Below are positions 26,556 to 39,583 of a DNA stretch of 64,000 bases, in pieces (positions within the stretch are counted from its first letter, which is position 1; every line of letters starts with the position of its first letter). Origin of the DNA: an uncultured Alphaproteobacteria bacterium (lineage in GTDB: Bacteria > Pseudomonadota > Alphaproteobacteria > HIMB59); contig CABYRL010000001.1 of NCBI GenBank assembly GCA_902521465.1, positions 62,001 through 126,000 on the forward strand. Reading direction: 5' to 3'. The notes under the pieces are model-generated. The model saw nothing but the letters and a program-made list of their open reading frames with translations, made no database searches and was not told where the DNA came from. The position numbers and the translations under genes were made by a program.

Positions 26556-27805
26556 GTGACTATTTTCAAGAAATTTTAAACCATTCAAAGAGGGCATCGA
26601 GTGCCATGTCTAAACTATCTGCAGAGGATAGAAGTAGAATTTTAATGAATATTAGTGGTTTTCTATTATCTAATAAAAATGAAATTTTAAAAGCTAATCA
26701 AGCAGATGTAGAAAGAGCTAAATCAAATAATATTTCTGCACCTATGATTAATAGATTAGTTTTGACTTCAGAAAAAATAGACCAACTATCTCGTGACGTA
26801 GAGAAAATAGCTCAAATGCAAGATCCACTTGATCAAACTTTAGAAAGTTGGACCAATGCCACTAATGGGTTGCAATTTACAAAAGTCTCAGTGCCTATTG
26901 GTGTGATTGGTATTATTTATGAGTCTCGACCTAATGTCACAATAGATGCTGCATGTCTTTGCCTTAGATCTGGAAATATTTCTATTCTTAGAGGAGGCTC
27001 TGAGTGTATCGAAACTAATAAAAAACTTTATGAGTGCATTCAAGATGCTTTAAAAGATTTAAATTTTGATACTCATCTTGTCTGTTTTATTCAAAATACT
27101 GATCGTAGTTTTGTTGAAGAGTTGTTAAAAGCTGAAGGAGATGTAGATGTGATTATTCCTCGTGGGGGAAAATCGTTAATTGAAACAATTTCTAAAAATT
27201 CAAGAGTTCCTACAATTAAACATTTGGAAGGTTTGTGTCATACTTTTTGGGATGAAGGATATGATAAAGATAAAGCCACTGAGGTCATCGCAAATGCCAA
27301 GCTGAGAAGACCAGAGATTTGTGGTGCAACAGAGACTTTACTTATACACTCTAATAATTCAGCAGAAGATATTTTATCTGTTTTAGATAATTTAAAATCA
27401 CAAGGATGTGAAATTATTGGATGTAGTCGACTCAAAGATATTTATTCAATCGATCGAGATGCAACAGAAGAAGATTGGTCAACTGAATATTTAGATAAGA
27501 AAATTACAGTAAAACTAGTTGATAATGTTGAAGAATGTGTAGAGCATATAAACAAATATTCTAGTGGACATACCGAGAGCTGTTTAAGTAACAATCAACA
27601 ATCTATAGAGTATTTCTTTCAAAACTGTAAAAGTGCCATTTTAATGAATAATGCTTCCACTCAATTTGCTGATGGTGGAGAATTCGGATTTGGAGCAGAA
27701 ATAGGTATTTCTACTGACAAGCTTCATGTGAGAGGGCCAGTAGGAGCAAAACACCTAACAACATTTAAATATCAAGTAATAGGCAATCACACCACTAGGC
27801 CTTAA
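26552..27805 (+). CDS. proA: Glutamate-5-semialdehyde dehydrogenase (gamma-glutamyl phosphate reductase)
   Basis: A 417-residue ALDH-fold enzyme that reduces gamma-glutamyl phosphate with NADPH in proline synthesis. Recognisable segments are 'PIGVIGIIYESRPNVTIDAA', 'LRSGNISILRGGSE', 'IIPRGGKSLIE', the catalytic Cys region 'LRRPEICGATETLL' and 'ADGGEFGFGAEIGISTDKLH'. It overlaps proB by 4 nt and shares TAATG with the following unknown gene. ProC is not in the window. Confidence 0.97.
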   Translation: MSDYFQEILNHSKRASSAMSKLSAEDRSRILMNISGFLLSNKNEILKANQADVERAKSNNISAPMINRLVLTSEKIDQLSRDVEKIAQMQDPLDQTLESWTNATNGLQFTKVSVPIGVIGIIYESRPNVTIDAACLCLRSGNISILRGGSECIETNKKLYECIQDALKDLNFDTHLVCFIQNTDRSFVEELLKAEGDVDVIIPRGGKSLIETISKNSRVPTIKHLEGLCHTFWDEGYDKDKATEVIANAKLRRPEICGATETLLIHSNNSAEDILSVLDNLKSQGCEIIGCSRLKDIYSIDRDATEEDWSTEYLDKKITVKLVDNVEECVEHINKYSSGHTESCLSNNQQSIEYFFQNCKSAILMNNASTQFADGGEFGFGAEIGISTDKLHVRGPVGAKHLTTFKYQVIGNHTTRP

Positions 27806-28218
27806 TGGAATTCCGTAATAATTTTCAAGAATTAAAATCTCAGATCGAATATCTTAGCTCTTTGAACAAAGAGGATGTTACTCATATAATCAAATCTTCA
27901 ATATATGAGTTAGAAAGTTTAAATTTTTTAAATGAAAAAGAATTAAATGAAATTAATAAAGTGACTCTTATAAGTGAGCCCTTTAATAACCTTTTCTTTA
28001 AATATAACAAAGAGCGTTTGATAAACAAAGGTGTAGTTTATATAGAGGAAGAAAACGATTTGCAATTTATTATATCTTTACTTTATTTTTTTAAACAAAG
28101 AGTGCCGATTTTATTTCATACAAGTTCAAAATTACAATTACAATTTATAGATATTCTAAATAAATTCCTCGAGGAAAATGGTGTCTCTAAAAAATTTTTG
28201 AGGAAAATAGATGAATAG
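27805..28218 (+). CDS. Uncharacterised 137-aa protein between proA and nadD
   Basis: A coding frame overlapping proA by one base (TAATG) and nadD by 8 nt, so it is clearly part of the operon. The N-terminal half looks helical and charged, with Leu/Glu/Asn richness (residues 1-60). The C-terminal half contains an alternating hydrophobic stretch ('VVYIEEENDLQFIISLLYFF', 'VPILFHTSSKLQLQFI'). There is no signal peptide or obvious motif. This slot is usually empty in alphaproteobacterial obgE-proB-proA-nadD clusters. I do not recognise the family; a degenerate enzyme domain is possible. Confidence 0.75.
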   Translation: MEFRNNFQELKSQIEYLSSLNKEDVTHIIKSSIYELESLNFLNEKELNEINKVTLISEPFNNLFFKYNKERLINKGVVYIEEENDLQFIISLLYFFKQRVPILFHTSSKLQLQFIDILNKFLEENGVSKKFLRKIDE

Positions 28219-28768
28219 AAAGATTGGACTGTATGGTGGATTTTTTAATCCCTTACACGAGGGACACGTTCATGTAATAGAAAGTTCAATAAAAAGTTTA
28301 AATCTGAAAAAACTATTTATCCTTCCCACTTATCAAAATCCTCTTAAAGCTAATCAAAATTTAAACTCAATAAATTCTCAATTATCAAATATCCGATCAA
28401 AAATTAAAGAGCCGTTAGTAAAAGTTTCTGACTTTGAACATCGTTATAAAATGAAATGTACCTATGATGTGTTGCAAAAAATTAAGACTAAATGTGACCT
28501 TAGCTCTTTTTATTTAATTATAGGGCTTGATCAGCTTGGTCATTTTCACAAATGGAAAGAATATGAGTGGATTTTAAAAAATATTAGTATTTGCGTTATT
28601 TATAGACCGAGATATGATGAATTTATTGAAAATTCAACAGTCCAAAAGCAATTCTCACATTTATTTATGCCTAATTTAAATAGTTTTATTAACTGCTCTA
28701 CTCCTTGTTTCCATATTCTTGATAATATAGGTGTAGAGATGTCATCTAGTGAGTTACGAAATTCTTAA
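28211..28768 (+). CDS. nadD: Nicotinate-nucleotide adenylyltransferase
   Basis: A 185-residue nucleotidyltransferase that adenylates nicotinate mononucleotide in NAD synthesis. It has the 'GLYGGFFNPLHEGHVHVI' start with the nucleotide-binding HxGH motif, 'FILPTYQNPLK', 'FYLIIGLDQLGHFHKW' and the C-terminal 'VEMSSSELRNS' (the ISSTxIR-type phosphate motif). It overlaps both neighbours (8 nt upstream, 20 nt with rsfS). Confidence 0.94.
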   Translation: MNRKIGLYGGFFNPLHEGHVHVIESSIKSLNLKKLFILPTYQNPLKANQNLNSINSQLSNIRSKIKEPLVKVSDFEHRYKMKCTYDVLQKIKTKCDLSSFYLIIGLDQLGHFHKWKEYEWILKNISICVIYRPRYDEFIENSTVQKQFSHLFMPNLNSFINCSTPCFHILDNIGVEMSSSELRNS

Positions 28769-29117
28769 TCACGATAAAGACCCTTCTGTTAAGGCTATAG
28801 TCGACAGTCTTGAAGACAATAAGGCTGAGAATATCTCAGTTATTTCTCTAAAAGGAAAGGCAGAATTCGCTGAGTTCATGATCGTTGCATCCGGGCGATC
28901 AAATAAGCATGTAGACTCAGTTTCAGATAAGGTTTACCGATACCTTAAGAAAAATAAACTTTATTGCAATAAACCAGAAGGAAAGCCCCTTTGCGACTGG
29001 ACGGTCATTGATGCTGGACATGTTTTAGTGCATATTTTTAGAAATGAAGTTAGAGAAATATACGATTTGGAAAAACTATGGTCTGAAGACTTCAACACGA
29101 TCAATACTGCCTCTTAA
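28749..29117 (+). CDS. rsfS: Ribosome silencing factor
   Basis: A 122-residue RsfS/Iojap protein that binds L14 and blocks subunit joining when nutrients are low. Diagnostic stretches are 'DNKAENISVISLKGKAEFAE', 'MIVASGRSNKHV', 'PEGKPLCDWTVIDAGHVLVH' and 'YDLEKLWS'. The start is GTG 28749, inside nadD; no ATG lies upstream of the conserved region. The rlmH gene that usually follows rsfS is absent here, and ctpA follows after 10 nt. Confidence 0.95.
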   Translation: MSYEILNHDKDPSVKAIVDSLEDNKAENISVISLKGKAEFAEFMIVASGRSNKHVDSVSDKVYRYLKKNKLYCNKPEGKPLCDWTVIDAGHVLVHIFRNEVREIYDLEKLWSEDFNTINTAS

Positions 29118-29127
29118 AAAATCAAAT

Positions 29128-30354
29128 ATGCTCAAAATATTTTTTATTTTAATTTTAATCTTTAATGTGAATGTCAGTCTTTCTGATACTAAAGAAACCT
29201 ATAAACAATTAAGTATTTTCAACGAAGTTTATAACCGAGTAAAAAATCAATATGTTGAAGAGGTAACTGATAAAGAGTTAATAGAAAAAGCTTTGAATGG
29301 GATGCTACAGGCTCTGGATCCTCATTCAAGTTTTATGAGTGAAGAAATTTATAAAGAAATGCAGATGGACACATCAGGTTCTTTTGGTGGATTAGGCATC
29401 GAAATCACGACAGATAAAGGTTTCATAAAAGTAGTCTCTCCAATTGACGATACCCCTGCCTATAAGGCTGGAATTTTAGCTGGAGATTATATAACGCATT
29501 TAGATGGCACATCAGTAGTTGATATGACTTTAAAGGAAGCAATTGATATTATGAAAGGTGAACCAGGGACCACTATAACTTTAACAATTTTTAGATCTTC
29601 CGAAGATCCATTCGATGTCGATATTAAAAGAGATATAATTAAAGTTGCATCTGTTAAACATCGTTTGATTAATGATGTAGGATACATAAGAATAATTCAA
29701 TTTAATGAGCAAACAACAACAGGATTAAAAAAAAGTATAAAAGAACTTGAAGATGATACTGATGCTCCAATTGGTTATGTTCTGGATTTAAGAAATAATC
29801 CAGGGGGATTATTAAATGAGTCTGTATCAGTTACAGATATGTTCCTTGATAAAGGAGAAATAGTTTCAATCAGAGGAAGAGAAAAGAAAGATGTTCAAGT
29901 TTACTCTGCTAAAAAAGGAGATCTAATTAATGGAAAACCATTGATTATATTAATCAATGAGGGTTCTGCTTCGGCATCTGAAATTGTTGCTGGTGCATTA
30001 CAAGATCATGATAGAGCAGTAATTATGGGTATAAAGTCATTTGGAAAAGGTTCTGTGCAAACCATTATACCTATTGACAGCGGTGCAATCAGACTCACCA
30101 TCGCAAAGTATTACACACCAAGCGGGGATTCAATACAAGCAGTTGGTATTGAGCCGGATGTTGTAGTGCCTAGAGCTGAACTAAATGTGATTGATAATAA
30201 CTTTACGTTTAGAGAGTCAGATTATCGTGAAGCTTTAGATAATGAGACAAATGAAGAAAGTGAGGAGGAAGAGTCAACTGATGATATTCTTGAAAGAGAT
30301 TATCAGCTATCTCGTGCCATTGATGCAGTCAAAACCATAGCTGTATTAAATTAA
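29128..30354 (+). CDS. ctpA: S41-family C-terminal processing protease
   Basis: A 408-residue periplasmic serine protease. I place the start at ATG 29128, giving an immediate signal peptide ('LKIFFILILIFNVNVSLSD'); an upstream in-frame ATG at 29044 lies inside rsfS. Domains are an N-terminal helical region, PDZ (about 85-165, 'GSFGGLGIEITTDKGFIKV') and the S41 core with 'DLRNNPGGLLNESV', catalytic Ser in 'NEGSASASEIVAGAL' and Lys in 'GIKSFGKGSVQT'. It cleaves C-termini of envelope proteins. It overlaps rppH by one base (TAATG). Confidence 0.95.
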   Translation: MLKIFFILILIFNVNVSLSDTKETYKQLSIFNEVYNRVKNQYVEEVTDKELIEKALNGMLQALDPHSSFMSEEIYKEMQMDTSGSFGGLGIEITTDKGFIKVVSPIDDTPAYKAGILAGDYITHLDGTSVVDMTLKEAIDIMKGEPGTTITLTIFRSSEDPFDVDIKRDIIKVASVKHRLINDVGYIRIIQFNEQTTTGLKKSIKELEDDTDAPIGYVLDLRNNPGGLLNESVSVTDMFLDKGEIVSIRGREKKDVQVYSAKKGDLINGKPLIILINEGSASASEIVAGALQDHDRAVIMGIKSFGKGSVQTIIPIDSGAIRLTIAKYYTPSGDSIQAVGIEPDVVVPRAELNVIDNNFTFRESDYREALDNETNEESEEEESTDDILERDYQLSRAIDAVKTIAVLN

Positions 30355-30827
30355 TGAAAATAAACCCCAAAGATTATCGACCAAATGTTGGTATGATGAT
30401 TATTAATCAAAATAAAGAAATATTTGTTGGAAAAAGAATAGACCACCCTTCAGAATTTTGGCAAATGCCACAAGGTGGGATTGATCCCAAAGAAAAATCT
30501 GAAGTGGCAGCTCTTAGAGAAATGGAGGAAGAGGTTGGTATAAAAAAAAATAAAGTTAAATTAATCTCACAGAGCAAAGACTGGTATTACTATTCTTTAC
30601 CTAAAGACTTATCAAAAACTCTTTGGAAAGGTAAATACAAAGGTCAGCGTCAAAAATGGTTCTTGTATGAATTTAAAGGCAGTGAGAAAGATATAAATAT
30701 TGAAACATCTCACCCTGAATTTTCTGATTATAAATGGGTTAAACCAGATTTTTTGGTTCCCAACATAGTGCCTTTTAAAAAAGCAATTTACGAAAAATTA
30801 TTAAAAGAATTTAAAGACTATTTATAA
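30354..30827 (+). CDS. rppH: RNA pyrophosphohydrolase
   Basis: A 157-residue Nudix hydrolase that converts 5'-triphosphate RNA to monophosphate, initiating decay. The Nudix box is complete: 'GGIDPKEKSEVAALREMEEE' followed by VGI. 'YRPNVGMMIINQNKEIFVGK' and 'WQMPQGGID' are typical of RppH/IalA, as is 'QKWFLYEF'. It is the last gene of the plus-strand operon and overlaps convergent atpC by 10 nt, so there is no room for a terminator. Confidence 0.95.
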   Translation: MKINPKDYRPNVGMMIINQNKEIFVGKRIDHPSEFWQMPQGGIDPKEKSEVAALREMEEEVGIKKNKVKLISQSKDWYYYSLPKDLSKTLWKGKYKGQRQKWFLYEFKGSEKDINIETSHPEFSDYKWVKPDFLVPNIVPFKKAIYEKLLKEFKDYL

Positions 30828-31183
30828 GGCGGATTATTTACCACTTGTTCAAACGTACCAAGAGCAGTTTCATTACCCTCTAGTTCTTGATAGGTTTTAG
30901 ATTGTTGGTAGTTAGAGCTATTAACATCAGACAATGGCTCTATTTGATCAACTAAGACCTCACAAACCTTTTCTTTTAGCATAACCAAACCACCTGACAC
31001 AAAGAAACTCTCATCGACTTTGTTTGAAGACATAATTGCCATTTGACCAGGTCGCAAAGAGCTGATGAACGGAGAATGATTAGGCATTGCAGCAAAATCA
31101 CCCTCTGCTCCTGGCAAAACTGCCATTTCAACTTCTTTTTCAAAAATCACTTTTTGAGGAGATACGACCTTCAAATTAATCAT
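30818..31183 (-). CDS. atpC: ATP synthase epsilon subunit
   Basis: A 121-residue F1 epsilon subunit. The N-terminal beta-sandwich contains 'LKVVSPQKVIFEKEVEMAVL' and 'PGAEGDFAAMPNHSPFISSL'. The C-terminal helical region is short and less conserved. It couples the rotor to the catalytic hexamer and can inhibit hydrolysis. It is the last gene of atpHAGDC, 2 nt after atpD. Confidence 0.96.
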   Translation of the reverse strand: MINLKVVSPQKVIFEKEVEMAVLPGAEGDFAAMPNHSPFISSLRPGQMAIMSSNKVDESFFVSGGLVMLKEKVCEVLVDQIEPLSDVNSSNYQQSKTYQELEGNETALGTFEQVVNNPPYK

Positions 31184-31185
31184 AA

Positions 31186-35580
<4,395 letters not shown>

Positions 35581-35645
35581 TTTGTATAGTTAACCTCAAT
35601 TTTTTATCACATCACTAGGCCAACCGGCATCATACAAATGACGCA

Positions 35646-37718
35646 TCAAGCGATTGATAGTGGATCAATGTCAATATTTAGAAAACGCCTGTATTTTGGG
35701 GCTATTTTTGACATTAAGATATCTATTTTTTTTCTCAAAGCCTTATATGTCCTCTCTTTAAAATAAAAATTCTCATGAAAATGCTTCATTTTATATGGAA
35801 TCAATGAGGGGACAGGCCCTAAAATATCAAGTTTACTCTTTTTCGATATATCAAGAATTTCTTGGCAAGCCTCTCTTATAGCTGAGACATTAGGGTGGAT
35901 TAATTGAATTTGAACAATTTTGTAAAATGGAGGTAAGTTGTTCTCTTCTCTTCTTTGAAGTTCTAATTTTATAAATTGATCTCTACTTTGGTTCTTAAGT
36001 GAATTGTATATCGAATGCTTAGGATTGTAAGTTTGAATTAAGACCTTACCCCTGTTACCCTCTCTACCAGATCTCCCTGCTACTTGTTGCAAAAGCTGGT
36101 ATGTTTTTTCCATAGCTCTGAAATCAGGACTATACAGACTTGAGTCTGCATCAATAATATTTACTAATTTTAAATTTGGAAAATGAAAAGACTTCCCTAT
36201 TATTTGTGAGCCAATCAATAGACTAGTATTTAAATTAAATATATTTTCAATGATTTCTTTTTTATTTTTTTTTGATTTTAATGTGTCACTCGAAAATAAT
36301 TGATTTGAGTATCCTGGAAAAAGGCGTGTAACTTCCTCTTGAAGTCTTTCTAACCCTATACCAATCGATATAAATTTATCAGATGAACACATCTTACATA
36401 TTTGGTTAGGCTCAAAATAATTTGAACAATGATGACAAATGAGTCTATCAATTTTTTTGTGATAAACTAAATTTGCCGCACAATTTTGACACTGTATTGG
36501 TGCATGACAACTTGCACATATTTTGGATGGGGCATAGCCACGTCTATTGAGAAAAAATAAAACTTGTCCTTTTTGTTTTAGGACCCTATTTGTTTCATCA
36601 AATACTTGTTTTGATATCCAGGCCCTAGAGCTAGGTTTTGATTGATTCATGTCAACAATTTCAACTGATGGTAATTGAGTTTTATGAAATTGATTGGAAA
36701 GATGATGAATATGAAATTTTCGCTGATTAGAATTATGAAGACTCTCTAATGATGGAGATGCGCTTATTAAAAGACATAAAGCCTTTGAACATTTTGCTTT
36801 ATATATAGCCATATCTCTTGCTTGATATTTTGGGCCCTCTTCTTGTTTATAAGATGAGTCGTGCTCTTCATCGCATATAATTAATTTTAAATTCTTGAAA
36901 GGAAGTAAAACTGATGACCTTGCTCCAACTAAAACGCATGGTTCGCCTGATAAAAGAGATCTGATTATTCTAGCTTTTTGAATTTTTGATTGTTTAGAGT
37001 GCCAAATAAAGGGCCTACAACCAAAATATTTAAAAAATCTTTTAGACCATTCTTCAGTTAAAGCTATCTCTGGTAAAAGTATTAAAGATTGATTTCCCCT
37101 GACTAAATTTGACTCAACAGCTTTTAAATACAACTCTGTTTTACCCGAACCTGTAACACCATCTATAAGGTGAACTTGAAAATTATTATTTTTATTAATT
37201 TGAAGTGATTTAAAAATATTTTCTTGATCAGTGTTTAAAGAAATTTTTTGCGCCATGCCATCAAAAATAAAACTATCTGTAGTTTGGGAAATTTTTCTTT
37301 CTTCTAATAATTTCAACCAATCTTTTTTTGATAGATTGTATTGATGAATGAGATTTTTTTGATTTTCATAAATTTTATTTTCAAAAAGATAATAATTTTT
37401 TAATTGTGTATTAGGAAATTGTTGTATTGCCATCTTCAAAACCATACCTAAATCTATGAAGCAATGTATTGACACATACTTGTAAAAATCAATGTTTTCT
37501 GTGCAAACAGCAAATTGATAATAATTACTTATTGAAAGTACTTTTTTGAGATCAAATTTTAAATCTTTAATGTTTGTTTGAGATATAATTACTCCTGCTG
37601 ATTTTCTTTTTCTTAAAGGAATTTCAACGATAGAGCCTACCTCAATAGAATGCGAGTATTTATAAGTCAGGCTCTCATTTATTTGCCCTATTGGCATAAC
37701 TTGGTAGTAATAATCCAT
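35646..37718 (-). CDS. priA: Primosomal helicase PriA
   Basis: A 690-residue DEAH helicase that restarts stalled replication forks. It has Walker A 'GVTGSGKTELYLKA' near 190, the DEEH box 'LIICDEEHDSSYKQEEGP', eight zinc-binding Cys between about 395 and 450 ('CASCHAPIQCQNC', 'CHHC', 'CKMC'), and 'QVAGRSGREGNRGKVLIQT'. The N-terminal 3'-DNA-binding domain begins 'YYYQVMPIGQI'. It is divergent from xerC with only 35 nt between starts. Confidence 0.96.
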   Translation of the reverse strand: MDYYYQVMPIGQINESLTYKYSHSIEVGSIVEIPLRKRKSAGVIISQTNIKDLKFDLKKVLSISNYYQFAVCTENIDFYKYVSIHCFIDLGMVLKMAIQQFPNTQLKNYYLFENKIYENQKNLIHQYNLSKKDWLKLLEERKISQTTDSFIFDGMAQKISLNTDQENIFKSLQINKNNNFQVHLIDGVTGSGKTELYLKAVESNLVRGNQSLILLPEIALTEEWSKRFFKYFGCRPFIWHSKQSKIQKARIIRSLLSGEPCVLVGARSSVLLPFKNLKLIICDEEHDSSYKQEEGPKYQARDMAIYKAKCSKALCLLISASPSLESLHNSNQRKFHIHHLSNQFHKTQLPSVEIVDMNQSKPSSRAWISKQVFDETNRVLKQKGQVLFFLNRRGYAPSKICASCHAPIQCQNCAANLVYHKKIDRLICHHCSNYFEPNQICKMCSSDKFISIGIGLERLQEEVTRLFPGYSNQLFSSDTLKSKKNKKEIIENIFNLNTSLLIGSQIIGKSFHFPNLKLVNIIDADSSLYSPDFRAMEKTYQLLQQVAGRSGREGNRGKVLIQTYNPKHSIYNSLKNQSRDQFIKLELQRREENNLPPFYKIVQIQLIHPNVSAIREACQEILDISKKSKLDILGPVPSLIPYKMKHFHENFYFKERTYKALRKKIDILMSKIAPKYRRFLNIDIDPLSIA

Positions 37719-37739
37719 TTTTAAATTTTGATTCTAATT

Positions 37740-37745
37740 TATAAT
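37740..37745 (+). promoter_or_regulatory. xerC -10 box, leaderless position
   Basis: TATAAT (perfect) ends 8 nt before the xerC ATG (37754), placing transcription start within a base or two of the start codon. A second TATAAT overlaps at 37745-37750. No clear -35 is visible, and the gap is shared with the divergent priA promoter. Confidence 0.45.
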
Positions 37746-37753
37746 ATAATGTA

Positions 37754-38734
37754 ATGAATTTTATTGAACTGTTAGAACAGTTAAAAATAGATAAATCCTC
37801 AATTCAAGACTTTGATAAATGGGCTACTTATTTAAAAGACATAAAAGGCCACTCGGAAAACACTTATAGATCGTACTGCTTTGATGTATGTGATTTTTTA
37901 ATTTTCTTTAAATTCTATAATGGAAATTCCGTATATTTATCAAATTTAAAAGATTTAAATTTGCAGACATTTAGGGCTTGGTTGGCAGATCTCAGTGAGA
38001 ATAGAAAATATAAAAATATTTATAAAAAACCATTATCGGCAAGGTCAAGGAGAAGAGCGATTAGTTCTATTAAAAATTTTTTTAAGTATTCATCACTAAA
38101 TAATGATTTATATAAAGTTGCTTATAGCGAGGTTCAATTATTAAAAAATCCAAAAATTCCAAGATCCCTTCCCAAACCTATAGCAGAGGGAGATATTGAG
38201 CTTTTAATTGAAGAGTTAAAAAAAATATCAAAAAAAAGCTGGATTCAAAAAAGAAATATAGCTTTGCTTTATCTTTTGTACGGATGTGGGCTACGAATAA
38301 ATGAAGCGCTATCTATTACTAAAAGCCATTTAATTGATAAAAGTTCTCTTACAATCTTGGGTAAAGGTAATAAAGAAAGATTAGTGCCAGTTCTTGATAT
38401 TGTAGCTAACTCATTAGAAAATTATCTAAAAGAAATACCATATGATTTGCCAAGCGATGTTTCGATATTTGTGGGAGATAGAGGTAATCCGCTTAAAGCC
38501 TCGGCTTTCCAAAGAGATTTGAAGAATGCCAGAGTTAATTTGGGGCTACCAAAAACAGCAACACCTCACTCATTAAGACATAGTTTTGCAACTCACTTAT
38601 TAAAAAATGGTGGGGATTTAAGAATAATTCAAGAATTACTAGGACATAGTTCGTTATCTACAACTCAAATATACACTGAAGTAGATGACATAAGTTTAGA
38701 AAAAACTTATAAAGAAAAAAACCCTAGTAAGTAA
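37754..38734 (+). CDS. xerC: Tyrosine site-specific recombinase XerC/XerD type
   Basis: A 326-residue tyrosine recombinase for chromosome dimer resolution. The N-terminal SAM-like DNA-binding domain ('FDKWATYLKDIKGHSENTYR') is followed by the catalytic domain. All catalytic residues are visible: Arg in 'YGCGLRINEALSI', Lys in 'LGKGNKERLVP', His-x-x-Arg in 'PHSLRHSFATHLL', His in 'LLGHSSLSTTQIY' and Tyr in that same segment. The position next to priA matches XerC in alphaproteobacteria. No phage or integron genes are adjacent, so a housekeeping role is likely. Confidence 0.92.
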   Translation: MNFIELLEQLKIDKSSIQDFDKWATYLKDIKGHSENTYRSYCFDVCDFLIFFKFYNGNSVYLSNLKDLNLQTFRAWLADLSENRKYKNIYKKPLSARSRRRAISSIKNFFKYSSLNNDLYKVAYSEVQLLKNPKIPRSLPKPIAEGDIELLIEELKKISKKSWIQKRNIALLYLLYGCGLRINEALSITKSHLIDKSSLTILGKGNKERLVPVLDIVANSLENYLKEIPYDLPSDVSIFVGDRGNPLKASAFQRDLKNARVNLGLPKTATPHSLRHSFATHLLKNGGDLRIIQELLGHSSLSTTQIYTEVDDISLEKTYKEKNPSK

Positions 38735-38736
38735 AT

Positions 38737-39501
38737 TTAGATTTTACCTCTAACTATAAAATGAGAATTGATTATATCTTTCTTTGAATATTTTAACCTA
38801 TTACCTTTTAGGTCTTTTACAGTACCACCTGCTCCCTCTACAACCGCTTGTGCTGCTGCAGTGTCCCATTCAGAAGTAGGTCCCAGCCTAGGATATAAGT
38901 CTGCCAAACCCTCTGCTATCATACAAAACTTTAAAGAACTACCAGCTTGAAGAGTATCAAAATTATTAAACTGAGATAAATAAGTTTTAGTCTCATGATT
39001 GAGATGACTTCTGCTCGTAACAATCTTTAATTTATCGGATGGTGATTGCACAGAAATAGGTTTGATATTGTCGTTTAATAACTTGTATGAACCTTTGTTA
39101 AGACCCCCAAAAAATAATGTCTTATCTTTTGGAATGTAAACAAACCCTTGGGTGGGATAATTGTTGTTAATCAAAGCAATATTAATTGTAAATTCACCAT
39201 TCTTATTGATAAATTCTTTAGTACCATCCAAAGGATCAACTAACCAGTATTTTGACTCATCAGTATATTTTTGCTCACCCTCCTCTGAAATTATGGGGTA
39301 AGCTGAAATAGATGATAATAAATCAGAAATGTGTTCATGTGATGCTAAATCTGCTTCTGTTAATGGACTTTTATCGTCTTTTAATTCAATACTTTGATCA
39401 TAATTATCATAAATATTAAGAATTTTTTGGGAACATAACTCAAGATTTTCACTGATTTCATTGAAAAACTCAAATTGTCGTATTATGTTATTATTTGTCA
39501 T
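38737..39501 (-). CDS. cysQ: 3'(2'),5'-bisphosphate nucleotidase
   Basis: A 254-residue inositol-monophosphatase-fold enzyme that removes the 3'-phosphate from PAP(S), a by-product of sulfate assimilation. Metal-binding motifs are 'PIISEEGEQ', 'WLVDPLDGTKEFINKNGEFT' and 'TSEWDTAAAQAVVEGAGG'. It is divergent from cysD, consistent with a sulfate-assimilation role, and convergent with xerC with a 2-nt gap. Confidence 0.95.
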   Translation of the reverse strand: MTNNNIIRQFEFFNEISENLELCSQKILNIYDNYDQSIELKDDKSPLTEADLASHEHISDLLSSISAYPIISEEGEQKYTDESKYWLVDPLDGTKEFINKNGEFTINIALINNNYPTQGFVYIPKDKTLFFGGLNKGSYKLLNDNIKPISVQSPSDKLKIVTSRSHLNHETKTYLSQFNNFDTLQAGSSLKFCMIAEGLADLYPRLGPTSEWDTAAAQAVVEGAGGTVKDLKGNRLKYSKKDIINSHFIVRGKI

Positions 39502-39570
39502 GTTTTTAAAATTTTACTTTTTTTTATATACATTTAGATTATTTTTTGTATTTTTCCAATAATACGACAA
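39475..39570. promoter_or_regulatory. 12-bp inverted repeat across the cysQ/cysD divergent gap
   Basis: TTGTCGTATTAT at 39475-39486 (inside the first codons of cysQ) is exactly repeated in inverse at 39559-39570 (13 nt before the cysD ATG). Read in each gene's own direction, both copies are ATAATACGACAA. This symmetry suggests a shared DNA or RNA control element for sulfur genes; function is inferred. Confidence 0.5.
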
Positions 39571-39583
39571 ATGGTCAATTATA

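Noticed and set aside
29044-29127. ctpA start inside rsfS
   Set aside because: The upstream 28 residues are out-of-frame rsfS sequence; starting at 29128 gives a proper signal peptide.
37754-38734. XerC-type recombinase as an integron or phage integrase
   Set aside because: Housekeeping context next to priA, standard length, no attachment site, cassette or phage genes.
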